Source of the DNA: an uncultured Prevotella sp.
GTDB taxonomy: Bacteria > Bacteroidota > Bacteroidia > Bacteroidales > Bacteroidaceae
Length of the DNA: 46,708 bases
Assembly (NCBI GenBank): GCA_946183415.1
Contig: CAMHAM010000019.1
Coordinates: 1-46,708, forward strand
Direction of reading: 5' to 3'
Shown: piece after piece, positions 32,573-40,953 of the stretch
Position numbering within the stretch: the stretch's first letter is position 1
Layout: each line of letters begins with the position of its first letter
Program-made: the position numbers and the translations under genes
Notes under the pieces: generated by a model
Told to the model about the DNA's origin: nothing
The model's database searches: none
Seen by the model: the letters and a program-made list of their open reading frames with translations, nothing else

Positions 32573-32680
32573 GTGTCCACATTATCCACATTGTCCACAT
32601 TATGGATAATGTACACGTGTGTACATTGTGGATATTGTACACATGTGTACATTGCGGACAATGCCCACAATGAATACAAA
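32573..32680. repeat. Twelve 9-bp DnaA-box-like tandem units
   Basis: A strict 9-nt period: GTGTCCACA, TTATCCACA (perfect DnaA box, 32582-32590), TTGTCCACA, TTATGGATA, then inverted forms such as TGTGGATAT and TGTACACAT. It is bracketed by the two 25-bp palindromes at 32527 and 32700. Confidence 0.8.
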
Positions 32681-32699
32681 CATACAAAAGACATATCCA

Positions 32700-32724
32700 G
32701 TTCCAAATAGCCGCTATTTAGAAC
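32700..32724. repeat. 25-bp interrupted palindrome, right of 9-mer array
   Basis: Second copy of the 32527-32551 site: GTTC, ATAGCCGCTAT, AGAAC with different spacer letters. Confidence 0.75.
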
Positions 32725-32729
32725 TTTTG

Positions 32730-33376
32730 TATTATCCATCCATGAGATTATTTCAAAATCATGCTTCAACATATTCAATTCAGGCTAGTACTCCAGCCCT
32801 CATTTCCTCCTATGATTTACTAATTCTTTCAAGAATGGCCTTCTCTTCCACAAGGTTTCACTTCCGGTGCCTTGCCGTGGCATTGTGTAGTTTTGAATCG
32901 CCTCAGTCTCTTTCTAATGGCCACTTCTTTTTTTCAAGGGTGACCATAGCTCCCTCCAGGTTGCATTTCCATCTCAGGCTACAATCTCTCACGGACGATG
33001 CCCGCCATATTCCCGGCGGTGCTCTAATTATAAGTTGTCACAGCCCCATTGTGCCGTTGCCCCACATCATCCATACATCTGTGCCGCGATATCCGTCACT
33101 AATCGCCGTTCTGTTGCCTTTCATTTTTGATTGCGGGTTCTGCTTATATTTTTCCTTTGCAAAGGTAGCCTAAGTGTCATCCGTCAAGTACCACGATGTT
33201 ATTGCTTCACAAATTTCTCGGCAGCCTTCCGCATTTTTATCTTAACGGTAAACCTAATAAAAATGTGGTATTCCGATAAATTTGCTTGTAATTCCTTGCC
33301 TTTTCATGACTTGTTCTTATTGGCTCTTATATGCACGTAAAAATTAATAAGTTAAACCCTTTAAAAATAAAAAGTT
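32730..33376. other. Non-coding stretch upstream of the SSB-like gene, with element L1
   Basis: Open frames here lack family features and I do not support them. Element L1 (about 33151-33310) contains GCAAAGGTAG and, 61 nt on, GGCAGCCTTCCGCA. It resembles L2 at 34121-34262. On the minus strand L1 reads TTG, 17 nt, TACCTTTG, a possible promoter for a leftward RNA. Confidence 0.45.
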
Positions 33377-33727
33377 ATGGCAACGAACAACAATTTTACA
33401 GTGACTGGAATCGTAGCAGTAGATGCTCAGGTTAAGAATAATGGCAACGGTAGCGTATGGGGCAAATTCCCGCTTTCTATCCGCACCACAGTCAAGGACA
33501 AGGAAGGCAACGAGAAGAAAATCTCCGCCCTGCAGGATATCGAGGTAGCAACCAAGGAAGGTTCACCGAAGTTGGATCTCCTTAAGAAGGGCACACTCAT
33601 CAAGGTTACCGGCTTTTTCTCTCCCAGAGTCTACACTGGCAAAGATAACCAGGAACATTCAGCAATCTCCTGGAAGGCTACCGCCATTGAGAAGATTGAA
33701 GTAAAGGAGGAAACTCAGGAGGCTTAG
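33377..33727 (+). CDS. SSB-like OB-fold protein
   Basis: 116 residues: MATNNNFTVTGIVAVDAQVKNNGNGSVWGKFPLSIRTTVKD...DIEVATKE...LLKKGTLIKVTGFFSPRVYTGKDNQEHSAISWKATAIEKIE has the alternating strand pattern and the GTLIKVTGF...W elements of single-stranded-DNA-binding proteins. Probably an element-encoded SSB protecting ssDNA during replication or transfer; no classic acidic DDDIPF tail is present (it ends in KEETQEA). A stem-loop terminator overlaps its stop codon. Located next to the candidate origin. Confidence 0.7.
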   Translation: MATNNNFTVTGIVAVDAQVKNNGNGSVWGKFPLSIRTTVKDKEGNEKKISALQDIEVATKEGSPKLDLLKKGTLIKVTGFFSPRVYTGKDNQEHSAISWKATAIEKIEVKEETQEA

Positions 33728-33740
33728 CGAAGCCTCCTTT
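33717..33740 (+). terminator. Terminator overlapping the SSB-like stop codon
   Basis: AGGAGGCTT (33717-33725) pairs perfectly with AAGCCTCCT (33730-33738) around AGCG, followed by TT. The stop codon lies in the hairpin. Confidence 0.75.
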
Positions 33741-34423
33741 CTACAATTAAGTTGATATACGTTAGATTTTTAGTTTAACAATCTGCGAGGGCTGGATGAG
33801 AATCCCGCCCTTTTTTCATGCTATTCTATCATTTTCCAGATCTTACGATTCTGGCGGTATTTTATCGATACCGACGAAAAACACCTTATTTGGGGTACTA
33901 TTCCGGCTCCTGAAGCCTGCATAACAGCTCAAAACTCGCGTATTTACAACAAAACCCGACCTTGTGGTCGAATATGCGAAAAATAAACAGCCTGGTAAGG
34001 CTCTATGCCGCCAATACATGACGGCACCCGAAAACGGGTAAGGTTCTTTTCTGGCTTATCTTCGTCCGTCCGTGCGTATTTCCACCGTTGACGGTTCATA
34101 ACGCTTTCTGACGAGTCCTTTTCCCTTGCAAAGGTAGGGCAGACCGTTGCCACACCAAGAACCGTGCCTATTCAGGGACAAATTTTCCGGCAGCCTTCCG
34201 CAGATTGTGCCAATCTGGGTATTCCATAAAATTTATCGCTGAATTTCTTGGCTTAGGCCACTATTAGTCAGCTCCTTTATACCAGCAAGGAAAAAGACTC
34301 AAAGCGATATGAAGTCGATGACGACTGGAAATTTTGAAACACACGGCTGACTTTGATAAGAAAAGACACCTAAAAAGGAAAAGATCTTAAGCTCCATTCA
34401 GCCGATAACTCGCAAAACAAAAA
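33741..34423. other. Non-coding stretch with element L2 and hairpins
   Basis: No supported gene. L2 (about 34121-34262) repeats the L1 pattern: GCAAAGGTAG, 63 nt, GGCAGCCTTCCGCA, then GGTATTCC. On the minus strand a TTG, 19 nt, TACCTTTG promoter points left into hairpin-rich sequence (CGACCTTGTGGTCG at about 33957). A leftward ncRNA is possible. Confidence 0.4.
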
Positions 34424-34493
34424 GGGTGGGTAATTCAGGGGTAGAATGATGGGCAGGTTCCATGTAACGGCGGTTCGAGTCCGCTCCCATCCA
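34424..34493 (+). tRNA. tRNA-like gene with aberrant anticodon loop
   Basis: 70 nt. Acceptor GGGTGGG pairs with CCCATCC (seven pairs, one G-U), discriminator A. D-arm ATTC-AGGGGTA-GAAT and T-arm with loop TTCGAGT are canonical. The anticodon arm is odd: either ATGGG/TCCAT closes a five-base loop, or ATGG/CCAT closes GCAGGTT, which lacks U33 and a purine at 37. No standard anticodon can be assigned. It lies in the mobilisable element between non-coding DNA and a small-ORF cluster. Could be a degenerate tRNA or a tRNA mimic. Confidence 0.6.
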
Positions 34494-34546
34494 CAAATAA
34501 CAAAATAAAACCGCAGCCGACGGGATATAAAACAGGCATAAAGAAT

Positions 34547-34939
34547 ATGGCACCAACAGTAAGTAAAGTGATGATCGGTGACTGGCTGTTAGTTGACGGC
34601 AAGGTCACGAAGGTAACGAAAGAGAACATCGACTATGTTCTGAATACCCTTTGCCAGCCCCTGCCCCTCACTCCAGATTTTTTTGAGAAGAACGGCTGGG
34701 AACATCAGAAGTCTGACTTCTATGATGGTTACTACTTCGTCAATGAGGATCTCTACGAGATGCACGCCCATGAGTTCAATGATGGCATGTGGCAGGTAGA
34801 ATATGACAACATCGAAATGAGCGGCATCCCAACAATGAGCGTGAATGTCTGCTGGATCCATGAGGTTTGCCGGTTCCTGGAGTTTTGCGGTATCAGTGGA
34901 GAAATGATCAAACATGTCGAGTATAAGGGCTATGTATGA
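34547..34939 (+). CDS. Hypothetical phage/ICE-type protein
   Basis: 130 residues. IGDWLLVDGKVTKVTKENIDYV...PLPLTPDFFEKNGW...YYFVNEDLYEMHAHEF resembles the small IGNWV...ITPDILEKCGF proteins common in Bacteroidetes phages and ICEs. Their role is unknown. It begins 53 nt after the tRNA-like gene. A related sense (LEFCGISGEMIKHVEYKGYV) closes the protein. Confidence 0.65.
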   Translation: MAPTVSKVMIGDWLLVDGKVTKVTKENIDYVLNTLCQPLPLTPDFFEKNGWEHQKSDFYDGYYFVNEDLYEMHAHEFNDGMWQVEYDNIEMSGIPTMSVNVCWIHEVCRFLEFCGISGEMIKHVEYKGYV

Positions 34940-35009
34940 TAATTGTTACAAGTAACTACGCAATCAAGGTAACGGGAGCCTAACCAACTCCCATTAAATA
35001 CTCTACAAT

Positions 35010-35132
35010 ATGGAACATCTGACAAATTTTGAACTGCTGCTCGTTGGCGCATCAATTGCCACCTTCTGTTTCGGATTCAATACCTTCGTTAAAGAGATAT
35101 TTTTCAAGGGTTCCAAATCTTCAAAGCAATGA
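35010..35132 (+). CDS. Small membrane protein (40 residues)
   Basis: MEHLTNFELLLVGASIATFC, then GFNTFVKEIFFKG and a basic tail. One hydrophobic segment. Its stop overlaps the next start (ATGA at 35129-35132), indicating translational coupling with the next ORF. Family not recognised. Confidence 0.5.
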   Translation: MEHLTNFELLLVGASIATFCFGFNTFVKEIFFKGSKSSKQ

Positions 35133-35410
35133 GAGAACATTCAATAGGTGCCATCTGGACTGACCGGATAGATGGACTGCAGGTGGTGACAATCGCCGAT
35201 GCCGGAAAGGTAGGATGCAAGGCCTGCGCCTTCGCTACCTCTGCCGGTGGCGCCTGCCCTGGCGCGGTCTATGATCGTCATCCTTGCTGCGCCTCTGACC
35301 GTGAAGATGGTCACGAAGTCTACTACAAGTTGATTGCCCATGTCCCGGAAGCAATAACCCGGCCTCTGGTCTTCAGAACATTCGGCTCAGTACCATTCAA
35401 ATCAAATTAG
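35129..35410 (+). CDS. Cys-rich hypothetical protein (93 residues)
   Basis: IGAIWTDRIDGLQVVTIADAGKVGCKACAFATSAGGACPGAVYDRHPCCASDREDGHEVYYKLIAHVP. Five Cys in two clusters (GCKAC and C...CC) may bind metal. It is coupled to the preceding ORF through ATGA and followed by another small ORF after 2 nt. Small Cys-rich proteins of this look occur in Bacteroidetes phages; function unknown. Confidence 0.6.
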   Translation: MREHSIGAIWTDRIDGLQVVTIADAGKVGCKACAFATSAGGACPGAVYDRHPCCASDREDGHEVYYKLIAHVPEAITRPLVFRTFGSVPFKSN

Positions 35411-35412
35411 CT

Positions 35413-35520
35413 ATGAAAGGGAGATTGATATATGTCGTCGAGGGCATGCTGCTTGCCACCACAACGGCCAGTTTTCTTCTGGCAGTCTATGTAATGCTGA
35501 CACTGAGCAACATGCATTGA
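35413..35520 (+). CDS. Small membrane protein (35 residues)
   Basis: MKGRLIYVVEGMLLATTTAS, then FLLAVYVMLTLSNMH: a single hydrophobic helix. Third in a tight run of small ORFs (2-nt gap), so probably co-translated. Confidence 0.5.
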   Translation: MKGRLIYVVEGMLLATTTASFLLAVYVMLTLSNMH

Positions 35521-35560
35521 ATTGGATAATAATTTACATTATTGGCATTTCCAATAGCCA

Positions 35561-35740
35561 TGTGTACACTGCGGACATTGTACACATTGTATTCATTGTT
35601 TACATTGTGGACATTGTACACACTGCGGACACTGCGGACATTACGGACATTGTACACACTGCGGACACTGCGGACATTACGGACATTGTACACATTGTGG
35701 ACAATGTGGATTGTGTGGACAATGTGGACATGTGTACAAT
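35561..35740. repeat. Twenty-copy 9-bp tandem repeat (consensus TGTGGACAT)
   Basis: 180 bp of 9-mers such as TGCGGACAT, TGTACACAC, TACGGACAT and TGTGGACAA, with a higher-order duplicated block of five units (about 35615-35689). The units resemble inverse DnaA boxes and match the 32573-32680 array. Since 9 is a multiple of 3, all frames stay open, so the ORFs across it are artefacts. Confidence 0.85.
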
Positions 35741-35832
35741 CTAATGATGGAGGAAGAAGGAGGAGAAGAAGGGGAAGACACTTGAACCACCCAGGTAGAA
35801 GAAGGGAAGAAGAGGAAGAAGAAATTGCCACA

Positions 35833-36552
35833 TCAGCGCTTGTTAGGAAGAACGCCCTTTTTGTAAATATCCTTTACAATTGGATTGAAAAATGAACCTT
35901 CTGCCTTGTAATCACACGCTGGGTAGGTTCTCCATTGGGAACAACATAGGAAACGATTAGAAATAGGGCCTTGCATCTTCATTAAACTACCGCACTTGGG
36001 ACATATCTGCCTCTTGATAAGTATTATCTGGTCTTTTTCATCCAGCATCTCTGAATTGTCCTGTCTTTTCTTAACAGCCTCGAAAGAATAATCCTTTTCC
36101 GGGGTAATAGGAGAGGAAGAGGGAGAAGAAGGAGAAGAAGGGGATGCAGGACAAATGGTATGAAGAAGAGGAGAAGGAGAAGAAGGCCTTCCATCGGTGT
36201 GGGCAGGAGAAGATGGGGAAGAAGAAGAAGGGAAAGACTCTCTGACTATCTGGCCATTGCTTGGACGTGTTAAGTTGGCTGCGGTCTTGCGTGTCAGTTC
36301 AAGTAAAGTATTTTCCACGTGCTTCAAATCATTGATGGCTTGTGTTACCTCCACCGGAATGGTACTGGAGGACTGGCGAGGATCGCCATTGAGGGAATTG
36401 AGAATCTTGAGCGAGATCTCTACAAAGTCAACCTGGGTCAGGTTGTACTTCGTGCAGTACTCCTTGACCTGATCGTGCAGCTTCTCTGAGACGTTGATCG
36501 AACGCTGCTTGACTGTGCGCGGCTTGGATGCCGCCTTGCTCTTCCTTGCCAT
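35833..36552 (-). CDS. BfmA/BtgA-like mobilisation protein with zinc ribbon
   Basis: 239 residues from MARKSKAASKPRTVKQRSINVSEKLHDQVKEYCTKYNLTQVDFVEISLKIL (ATG 36550-36552). The N-terminal half fits the BfmA/BtgA accessory mobilisation family, a probable ribbon-helix-helix DNA binder. A Ser/Pro-rich linker (SSPSSPSSSP) encoded by GGAGAA repeats follows. The C-terminus CPKCG...CC...C is a topoisomerase-type zinc ribbon. It is transcribed away from the mobC-like gene, with the candidate oriT between them; it probably helps form the relaxosome (inference). Confidence 0.75.
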   Translation of the reverse strand: MARKSKAASKPRTVKQRSINVSEKLHDQVKEYCTKYNLTQVDFVEISLKILNSLNGDPRQSSSTIPVEVTQAINDLKHVENTLLELTRKTAANLTRPSNGQIVRESFPSSSSPSSPAHTDGRPSSPSPLLHTICPASPSSPSSPSSSPITPEKDYSFEAVKKRQDNSEMLDEKDQIILIKRQICPKCGSLMKMQGPISNRFLCCSQWRTYPACDYKAEGSFFNPIVKDIYKKGVLPNKR

Positions 36553-36612
36553 TATCCTTGCTAATTTCTGGCAAAGGTAATAATAAATAATCACACCTGC
36601 AAGCATCCGCAT

Positions 36613-37021
36613 GCGCAGTTAGTATTATTTACAGAAAATTAGTGAAAGTTAATTGAAAGTTCACCATTTTCCGAGTGCAGAATGGCAATTCGCACTCCAT
36701 GATGACTGCGAGTCCCCCGCAGTCTCTTAGGGTCTCATTGTTAATCTATCCTAAATAATCGGCAGGTTCCTTGCACATCTCAGAAATAATGCCTAAATTT
36801 GCACTCAAAGTACTGACATTCTCGTGCAGTAGTGCAGGAAGTGCTCCGGGTAATACACGCTAAATCTGAACTTTCAGTTCAATTTACACGGTATTCCACT
36901 CGCCTCCCTGCCCAGTTCCTGGGATTGCGATGGCTCCTATCGTCGCAATCGCTTTTCCTAAGATTCCGCTCTGGTTTGAGCATCATTTCCTGTTTTTCCA
37001 ATCGTCCTTTGGACGGCAATA
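36613..37021. other. Candidate origin of transfer (oriT) region
   Basis: Lies between divergent bfmA-like and mobC-like genes, the usual oriT position. Three stem-loops: GAGTGC/GCACTC (36673-36697), a perfect GACTGCG/CGCAGTC (36704-36724) and GATTGCGA/TCG-T-CGCAATC (36923-36950). No nic site can be assigned from sequence alone. Confidence 0.5.
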
Positions 37022-37606
37022 ATGATCAGAATGAAGAAGGAAGAAGAAGAGAAAAAAATCCCTGAAAACATGCCCAGCCGGAAATCTCCAGTCAGGACTT
37101 TCAGGACGACTCAGCAGGTAGAGAACTCCCTGGTCAAGATCATGAACCTGCCCGGGTTCCCGAGGGGACAGCGGGGAGTACAGTCGTGTGCCATCAGGTA
37201 TGCCATCAATCACTTCATTGAAGGGAAGAGGGCTGTGGATCTGAAGGAGGCAGACGGACTTATCAAGTGCATCTCCAAGAATCGGGAGCCTCTGCAGGAA
37301 TCACTGTATGCTATTACTGCAGCCAATGCTGATTTGAGGAACGTGGCAACAAACATCAATGATATTGTAAAACGGCTTCTTACGATTAATAAGATGATAA
37401 ACAAGTCTGGTGACAAGCAGCTGCTTGCAGACTTCGTAAGGGTCATGGAGAAGCTGACGAAGTTCCAGGATGATATCGATGCACAGAGTGCGAAGGTGGT
37501 AGAGGCGCATGAGAGATCTCGTGTTGCCGTCTCTAGTACCGTGCAGTTTGAGAATGAAATTCTCAGGCGTGCACTAATGTATGATGACAAGGATCACGAA
37601 GTGTAA
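37022..37606 (+). CDS. MobC-like relaxosome accessory protein
   Basis: 194 residues. The N-terminus RKSPVRTFRTTQQVENSLVKIMNLPGFPRGQRGVQSCAIRYAINHFIEG looks like an RHH-type DNA-binding region. The rest is helical (LQESLYAITAANADLRNVATNINDIVKRLLTINKMI), similar to MobC proteins. It ends 20 nt before the relaxase, so it belongs to its operon. MobC proteins open oriT DNA to help the relaxase nick. Confidence 0.7.
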   Translation: MIRMKKEEEEKKIPENMPSRKSPVRTFRTTQQVENSLVKIMNLPGFPRGQRGVQSCAIRYAINHFIEGKRAVDLKEADGLIKCISKNREPLQESLYAITAANADLRNVATNINDIVKRLLTINKMINKSGDKQLLADFVRVMEKLTKFQDDIDAQSAKVVEAHERSRVAVSSTVQFENEILRRALMYDDKDHEV

Positions 37607-37626
37607 GAATGTAAACGATTATTACT

Positions 37627-40587
37627 ATGGCATCAAGTGTTGTTGTAGCCTTGGGTGACAGTGCTACCGGCGGTGTGCCGGCAATACCATACAATGAAAT
37701 GCGCGTAGCTGCCCGCGAGGCAGAGTGCATCCTCATGCTGAACTGTGGTGCTCTTGGAGAACACCACATTCACGATGCCGCTCTGCTTCAAGAATATTTT
37801 GACAAAATATGCGACAAAAATGATAATGTAACAAAGAGACAGTTCCACTATGCTTTCAGCCTCCCTGGAAAGTTCAAAAAAGAGGAGATTATGAAGTTTG
37901 CAAATGACTGTGTTCAGGCTATCTGGAATACTGACCCTTCATTTAGACATCAGCCTTTGGTGGCTTGGTGGCATTGGAATACTGACCATGACCATATTCA
38001 TTTTGCTGCCCCAAGAGTGAGTGTTATAGACGGACATAACATTAATCTCTGGTGGGAGGCGGCAAGGATTCATCGTGAACTTGACCTGATCAGAGGTGTT
38101 AAGTTTGAAGAGACGAACAATGAACTGATGAAGTATGACTTCCGTTCCAAGAACGAGTTTTTCAGTCTGCTCCGCTCTGCTGGATACAGGACATATTTTG
38201 ACAAAACAAACCCTGATGTCGTTCATGTCAGGAAATACGGTTACGAAGCTTCGACACTTAACGTTAATGACCTTGATGCAATTATTCGCCGGAACAAGGA
38301 ACATGCCGACGAGGAGAAGCGTAAGGCCAGGGCAAAACAGATTCAGGCGATAATCCTTAAATACAGGAAAGAGTCGCTGAAGGACAAAGACGGCATTGAG
38401 GGTGCCGCCAAGAAGGGTGAAAACTGGAACAGGCAAAATCCAGAAGACAACTGGAACAGGTTTTTCAATACTTCTGATACTCCTATTGCAAAGGAAGGCC
38501 CATTGGGAAAACACGAGACGGCTGACATCGGGAACCTGGACAAAAAACAGTTCCATGATTTCCTGTCCGCATTGAAGGATAAGACAGGCATCGAGATTGC
38601 CATGACAACCAACGGCAAGGGTGATGTTACGGGATATACCGTCATTGACAATGCGAATAAAATAGTGTTCAAAGGATCAGATGTCCTCCACCTTCGCCGG
38701 CTCCTGAACCCGTCGGCAAAGGCCTCGGAAAAAATCGATCAGGCACTTGCACAGTCTGCTAATCTGGCCGTTTCAGCTCGATATGAAGAAAAGAACAGGA
38801 TAACTGACATGATTAAGCAGAATCCTGATGACAGTCGCATCCCTGAAAAACTGAGGATGGACTGGATTGTTGGTTCCGTTTCGGAACTGATGCCGTCATA
38901 CTCGTTCTCCGGCGGGAAATACTATCTTCAATATCTCGATGAGAACAGCGACGAAGTGAAGCTTCCGATAACGGCTCTTTACGGAACATGGCTTGACAAC
39001 GGCTTCAGGATGTCCGAGGAAATGGGTAACTTGCGCCTGAGTGCCTTGACTGCATACATACTCCGTGACGAAGTGGTAGACCCGGACATCCTCTATGCGA
39101 TAGACACCTGGAATGCTGCAAGACAGCTTCCCTTCGACTCAAAGCAGTCGTCATACGGTGATCCGCATGATGACACGTCGGCCACCTCGATGGTTCCGGA
39201 ACCCATTACAAGAGACAACGTATATGACTATGCTGTATCAAGGATAAGCGAACTGGGTGTGAAGATTGACTTCAATCCTGAACCGCTCAATGATTGGGAA
39301 AGGATTCCGATGGACAAGATAGACGAACTCGTTGAAATGACATTGTTGAATCTTGGAAGACTTGACACCAAACTCAAGGAAAACGCCAACAGCTATGTCA
39401 AGATGGATGCCATGAATACGCTTATGTGCGCTTTGACGGTAAGGAACATGAACTATAAAGCCAAGGGAATGCGAGTACCCGAAAAGACTGTCCTGCCGAA
39501 TGCCGTGCAACAGGCTGCGGCCAGACCAGATACAAGGTCTGTCTCTACAGAACCAGTACAGCCGCAGAAATCCGTGCGTCCGGCTGCTCCTCCAGAGACA
39601 GGCATCAAGACAGATGCAAGAATCGAATGCAATGTCTTGTATGATGAACTCCTTGGCGTTTGTGTGAAGGCCACCATTAACGGGATGGAATATAAACCCA
39701 AGCCCATTGCTGCAGAGCATAGGGAATGGTACCGAAAGAGTGACAACCATGAAACAGCCGCCCTACAACTTGCCATGTATTATTATCAGAAGGAAATATC
39801 GGCAGTGCAGCCTGTCAGTCGCAAGAATACAGCAGGCGGTGGCGTTCCGGCAATCACATTTACAGATGTCAATGCCCGGGTAGCATCGGTAAAGGGTAAG
39901 CCTTATGTCTTCATCACAATCGGCGGAAAGGAGTATGGCAAGCCGCTTGAAAGGGCACATGCCGAATGGTACAGGCAGCAGCCGGAAGCCGACAAGAAAG
40001 CAGCAGCGCAGAACCTTGCACTGAATTACTTTGCCAAAGATATATATAGGTATAAGAGGAACCTCTATATGGATGAATGTGTCAGCAGGGGCAGAATGCC
40101 TTGGGGAATACAGATCGAGAAATCGAGGTACTTACCCGTATCTGTTGCCAACGAGACGAGACTTAAATATCCTGACGGAAACTCTGACTTCTTCAGGAAT
40201 AAGGTTAATAAGAGCGAATACAAGCCAGGTGAGACCGAGGAACAGATGTTCATCAGGAAGTTCGGCATGCAGGAGGCAAACAAATACTGGAACTATTCCT
40301 TTAATGACATCAAGGTGCATTTCTTCTCCAAGCCTGCAGAGGCAGACACTGTAACTGCTCTTGGAGAGACGATGAGCGTTCTCGATGAGGTCGCCGCGTC
40401 GTTCAATGATTCCTTGACTGCCATGTTCGGGGCTGTTGTCGGGGCAATAGCATGTAACGTTCCTGTACCTGGCGGTGGCGGCGGTGGTGGCCACAGCAGC
40501 GGATGGGGACGTAAGAAGGATGACGATGACTACATTCCTCGCAGCCTGTTCGGCATGAAACTCCGGAAGTCCGGAATAAAGCGATAG
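37627..40587 (+). CDS. Relaxase/mobilisation nuclease
   Basis: 986 residues. The N-terminal third holds the relaxase metal motif: VAWWHWNTDHDHIHFAAPRV, three His in HxDHDHIHF form, preceded by RQFHYAFSLPG. It should nick oriT and lead the strand into a recipient. The long C-terminal part has two repeats with NGMEYKPKPIAAEHREWYRKSDNHETAALQLAMYYY and GGKEYGKPLERAHAEWYRQQPEADKKAAAQNLALNYF, an internal duplication. A Gly-rich run and KKDDDDY are near the end. The catalytic Tyr is not certain. No transfer (T4SS) genes are visible, so it is mobilisable rather than self-transmissible. Confidence 0.85.
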   Translation: MASSVVVALGDSATGGVPAIPYNEMRVAAREAECILMLNCGALGEHHIHDAALLQEYFDKICDKNDNVTKRQFHYAFSLPGKFKKEEIMKFANDCVQAIWNTDPSFRHQPLVAWWHWNTDHDHIHFAAPRVSVIDGHNINLWWEAARIHRELDLIRGVKFEETNNELMKYDFRSKNEFFSLLRSAGYRTYFDKTNPDVVHVRKYGYEASTLNVNDLDAIIRRNKEHADEEKRKARAKQIQAIILKYRKESLKDKDGIEGAAKKGENWNRQNPEDNWNRFFNTSDTPIAKEGPLGKHETADIGNLDKKQFHDFLSALKDKTGIEIAMTTNGKGDVTGYTVIDNANKIVFKGSDVLHLRRLLNPSAKASEKIDQALAQSANLAVSARYEEKNRITDMIKQNPDDSRIPEKLRMDWIVGSVSELMPSYSFSGGKYYLQYLDENSDEVKLPITALYGTWLDNGFRMSEEMGNLRLSALTAYILRDEVVDPDILYAIDTWNAARQLPFDSKQSSYGDPHDDTSATSMVPEPITRDNVYDYAVSRISELGVKIDFNPEPLNDWERIPMDKIDELVEMTLLNLGRLDTKLKENANSYVKMDAMNTLMCALTVRNMNYKAKGMRVPEKTVLPNAVQQAAARPDTRSVSTEPVQPQKSVRPAAPPETGIKTDARIECNVLYDELLGVCVKATINGMEYKPKPIAAEHREWYRKSDNHETAALQLAMYYYQKEISAVQPVSRKNTAGGGVPAITFTDVNARVASVKGKPYVFITIGGKEYGKPLERAHAEWYRQQPEADKKAAAQNLALNYFAKDIYRYKRNLYMDECVSRGRMPWGIQIEKSRYLPVSVANETRLKYPDGNSDFFRNKVNKSEYKPGETEEQMFIRKFGMQEANKYWNYSFNDIKVHFFSKPAEADTVTALGETMSVLDEVAASFNDSLTAMFGAVVGAIACNVPVPGGGGGGGHSSGWGRKKDDDDYIPRSLFGMKLRKSGIKR

Positions 40588-40953
40588 ACAATGGTTCGAT
40601 AAAATCCAAAGTTTAGTGTACCATCAGAAGGATGTTTGAAAAGGCATCACTCCTCACTTGGAAATAGTTCGATATTGACAGATTCGCAAAGTCTGACTTT
40701 ATCGAACTTTTGTATTCTTGAACTGGTGAAATAGTTTCACCGGTTCTGAATAATCTGAAATTATAGTCTGGCGTAATCTCCACTTTTTCCATAGATTGCG
40801 CCAGTTGATGAATTGTGGACGCAGTGAGTCCAAATTGTCCTGGAAGAAAAAAAGGGATGCCGCTGCACCCCAGGTACAAATATGATAGTTTGTAAATTCC
40901 CCGCCAACTCGTGACGGGGACTGTTAGCATACAACAAGTCAGAAGCTATCTGA
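40588..40953. other. Intergenic region with terminator hairpins after the relaxase
   Basis: AGTTCGAT and ATCGAACTTTT (about 40665-40705) bracket an inner AGACT/AGTCT-type hairpin. GAACTGGTGAAA/TTTCACCGGTTC forms a 12-bp stem at about 40720-40746. CCCCG/CGGGG lies near 40900-40918. A 105-residue minus-strand frame covers this stretch but has no family features. Confidence 0.5.

Noticed and set aside
32573..32680. Second CRISPR array
   Set aside because: Nine-bp units without spacers; a tandem repeat, not a CRISPR.
32619..33173. 184-residue + strand ORF
   Set aside because: Starts inside the DnaA-box-like array, has no domain features, and overlaps a possible minus-strand promoter.
35487..35895. 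Repetitive ORFs (IVHTADTADITD-type, NVRSVRSVYN-type)
   Set aside because: They only translate the 9-bp tandem repeat, which stays open in several frames.
40613..40930. 105-residue minus-strand ORF after the relaxase
   Set aside because: Overlaps several terminator-type hairpins and shows no recognisable motif; left as intergenic.
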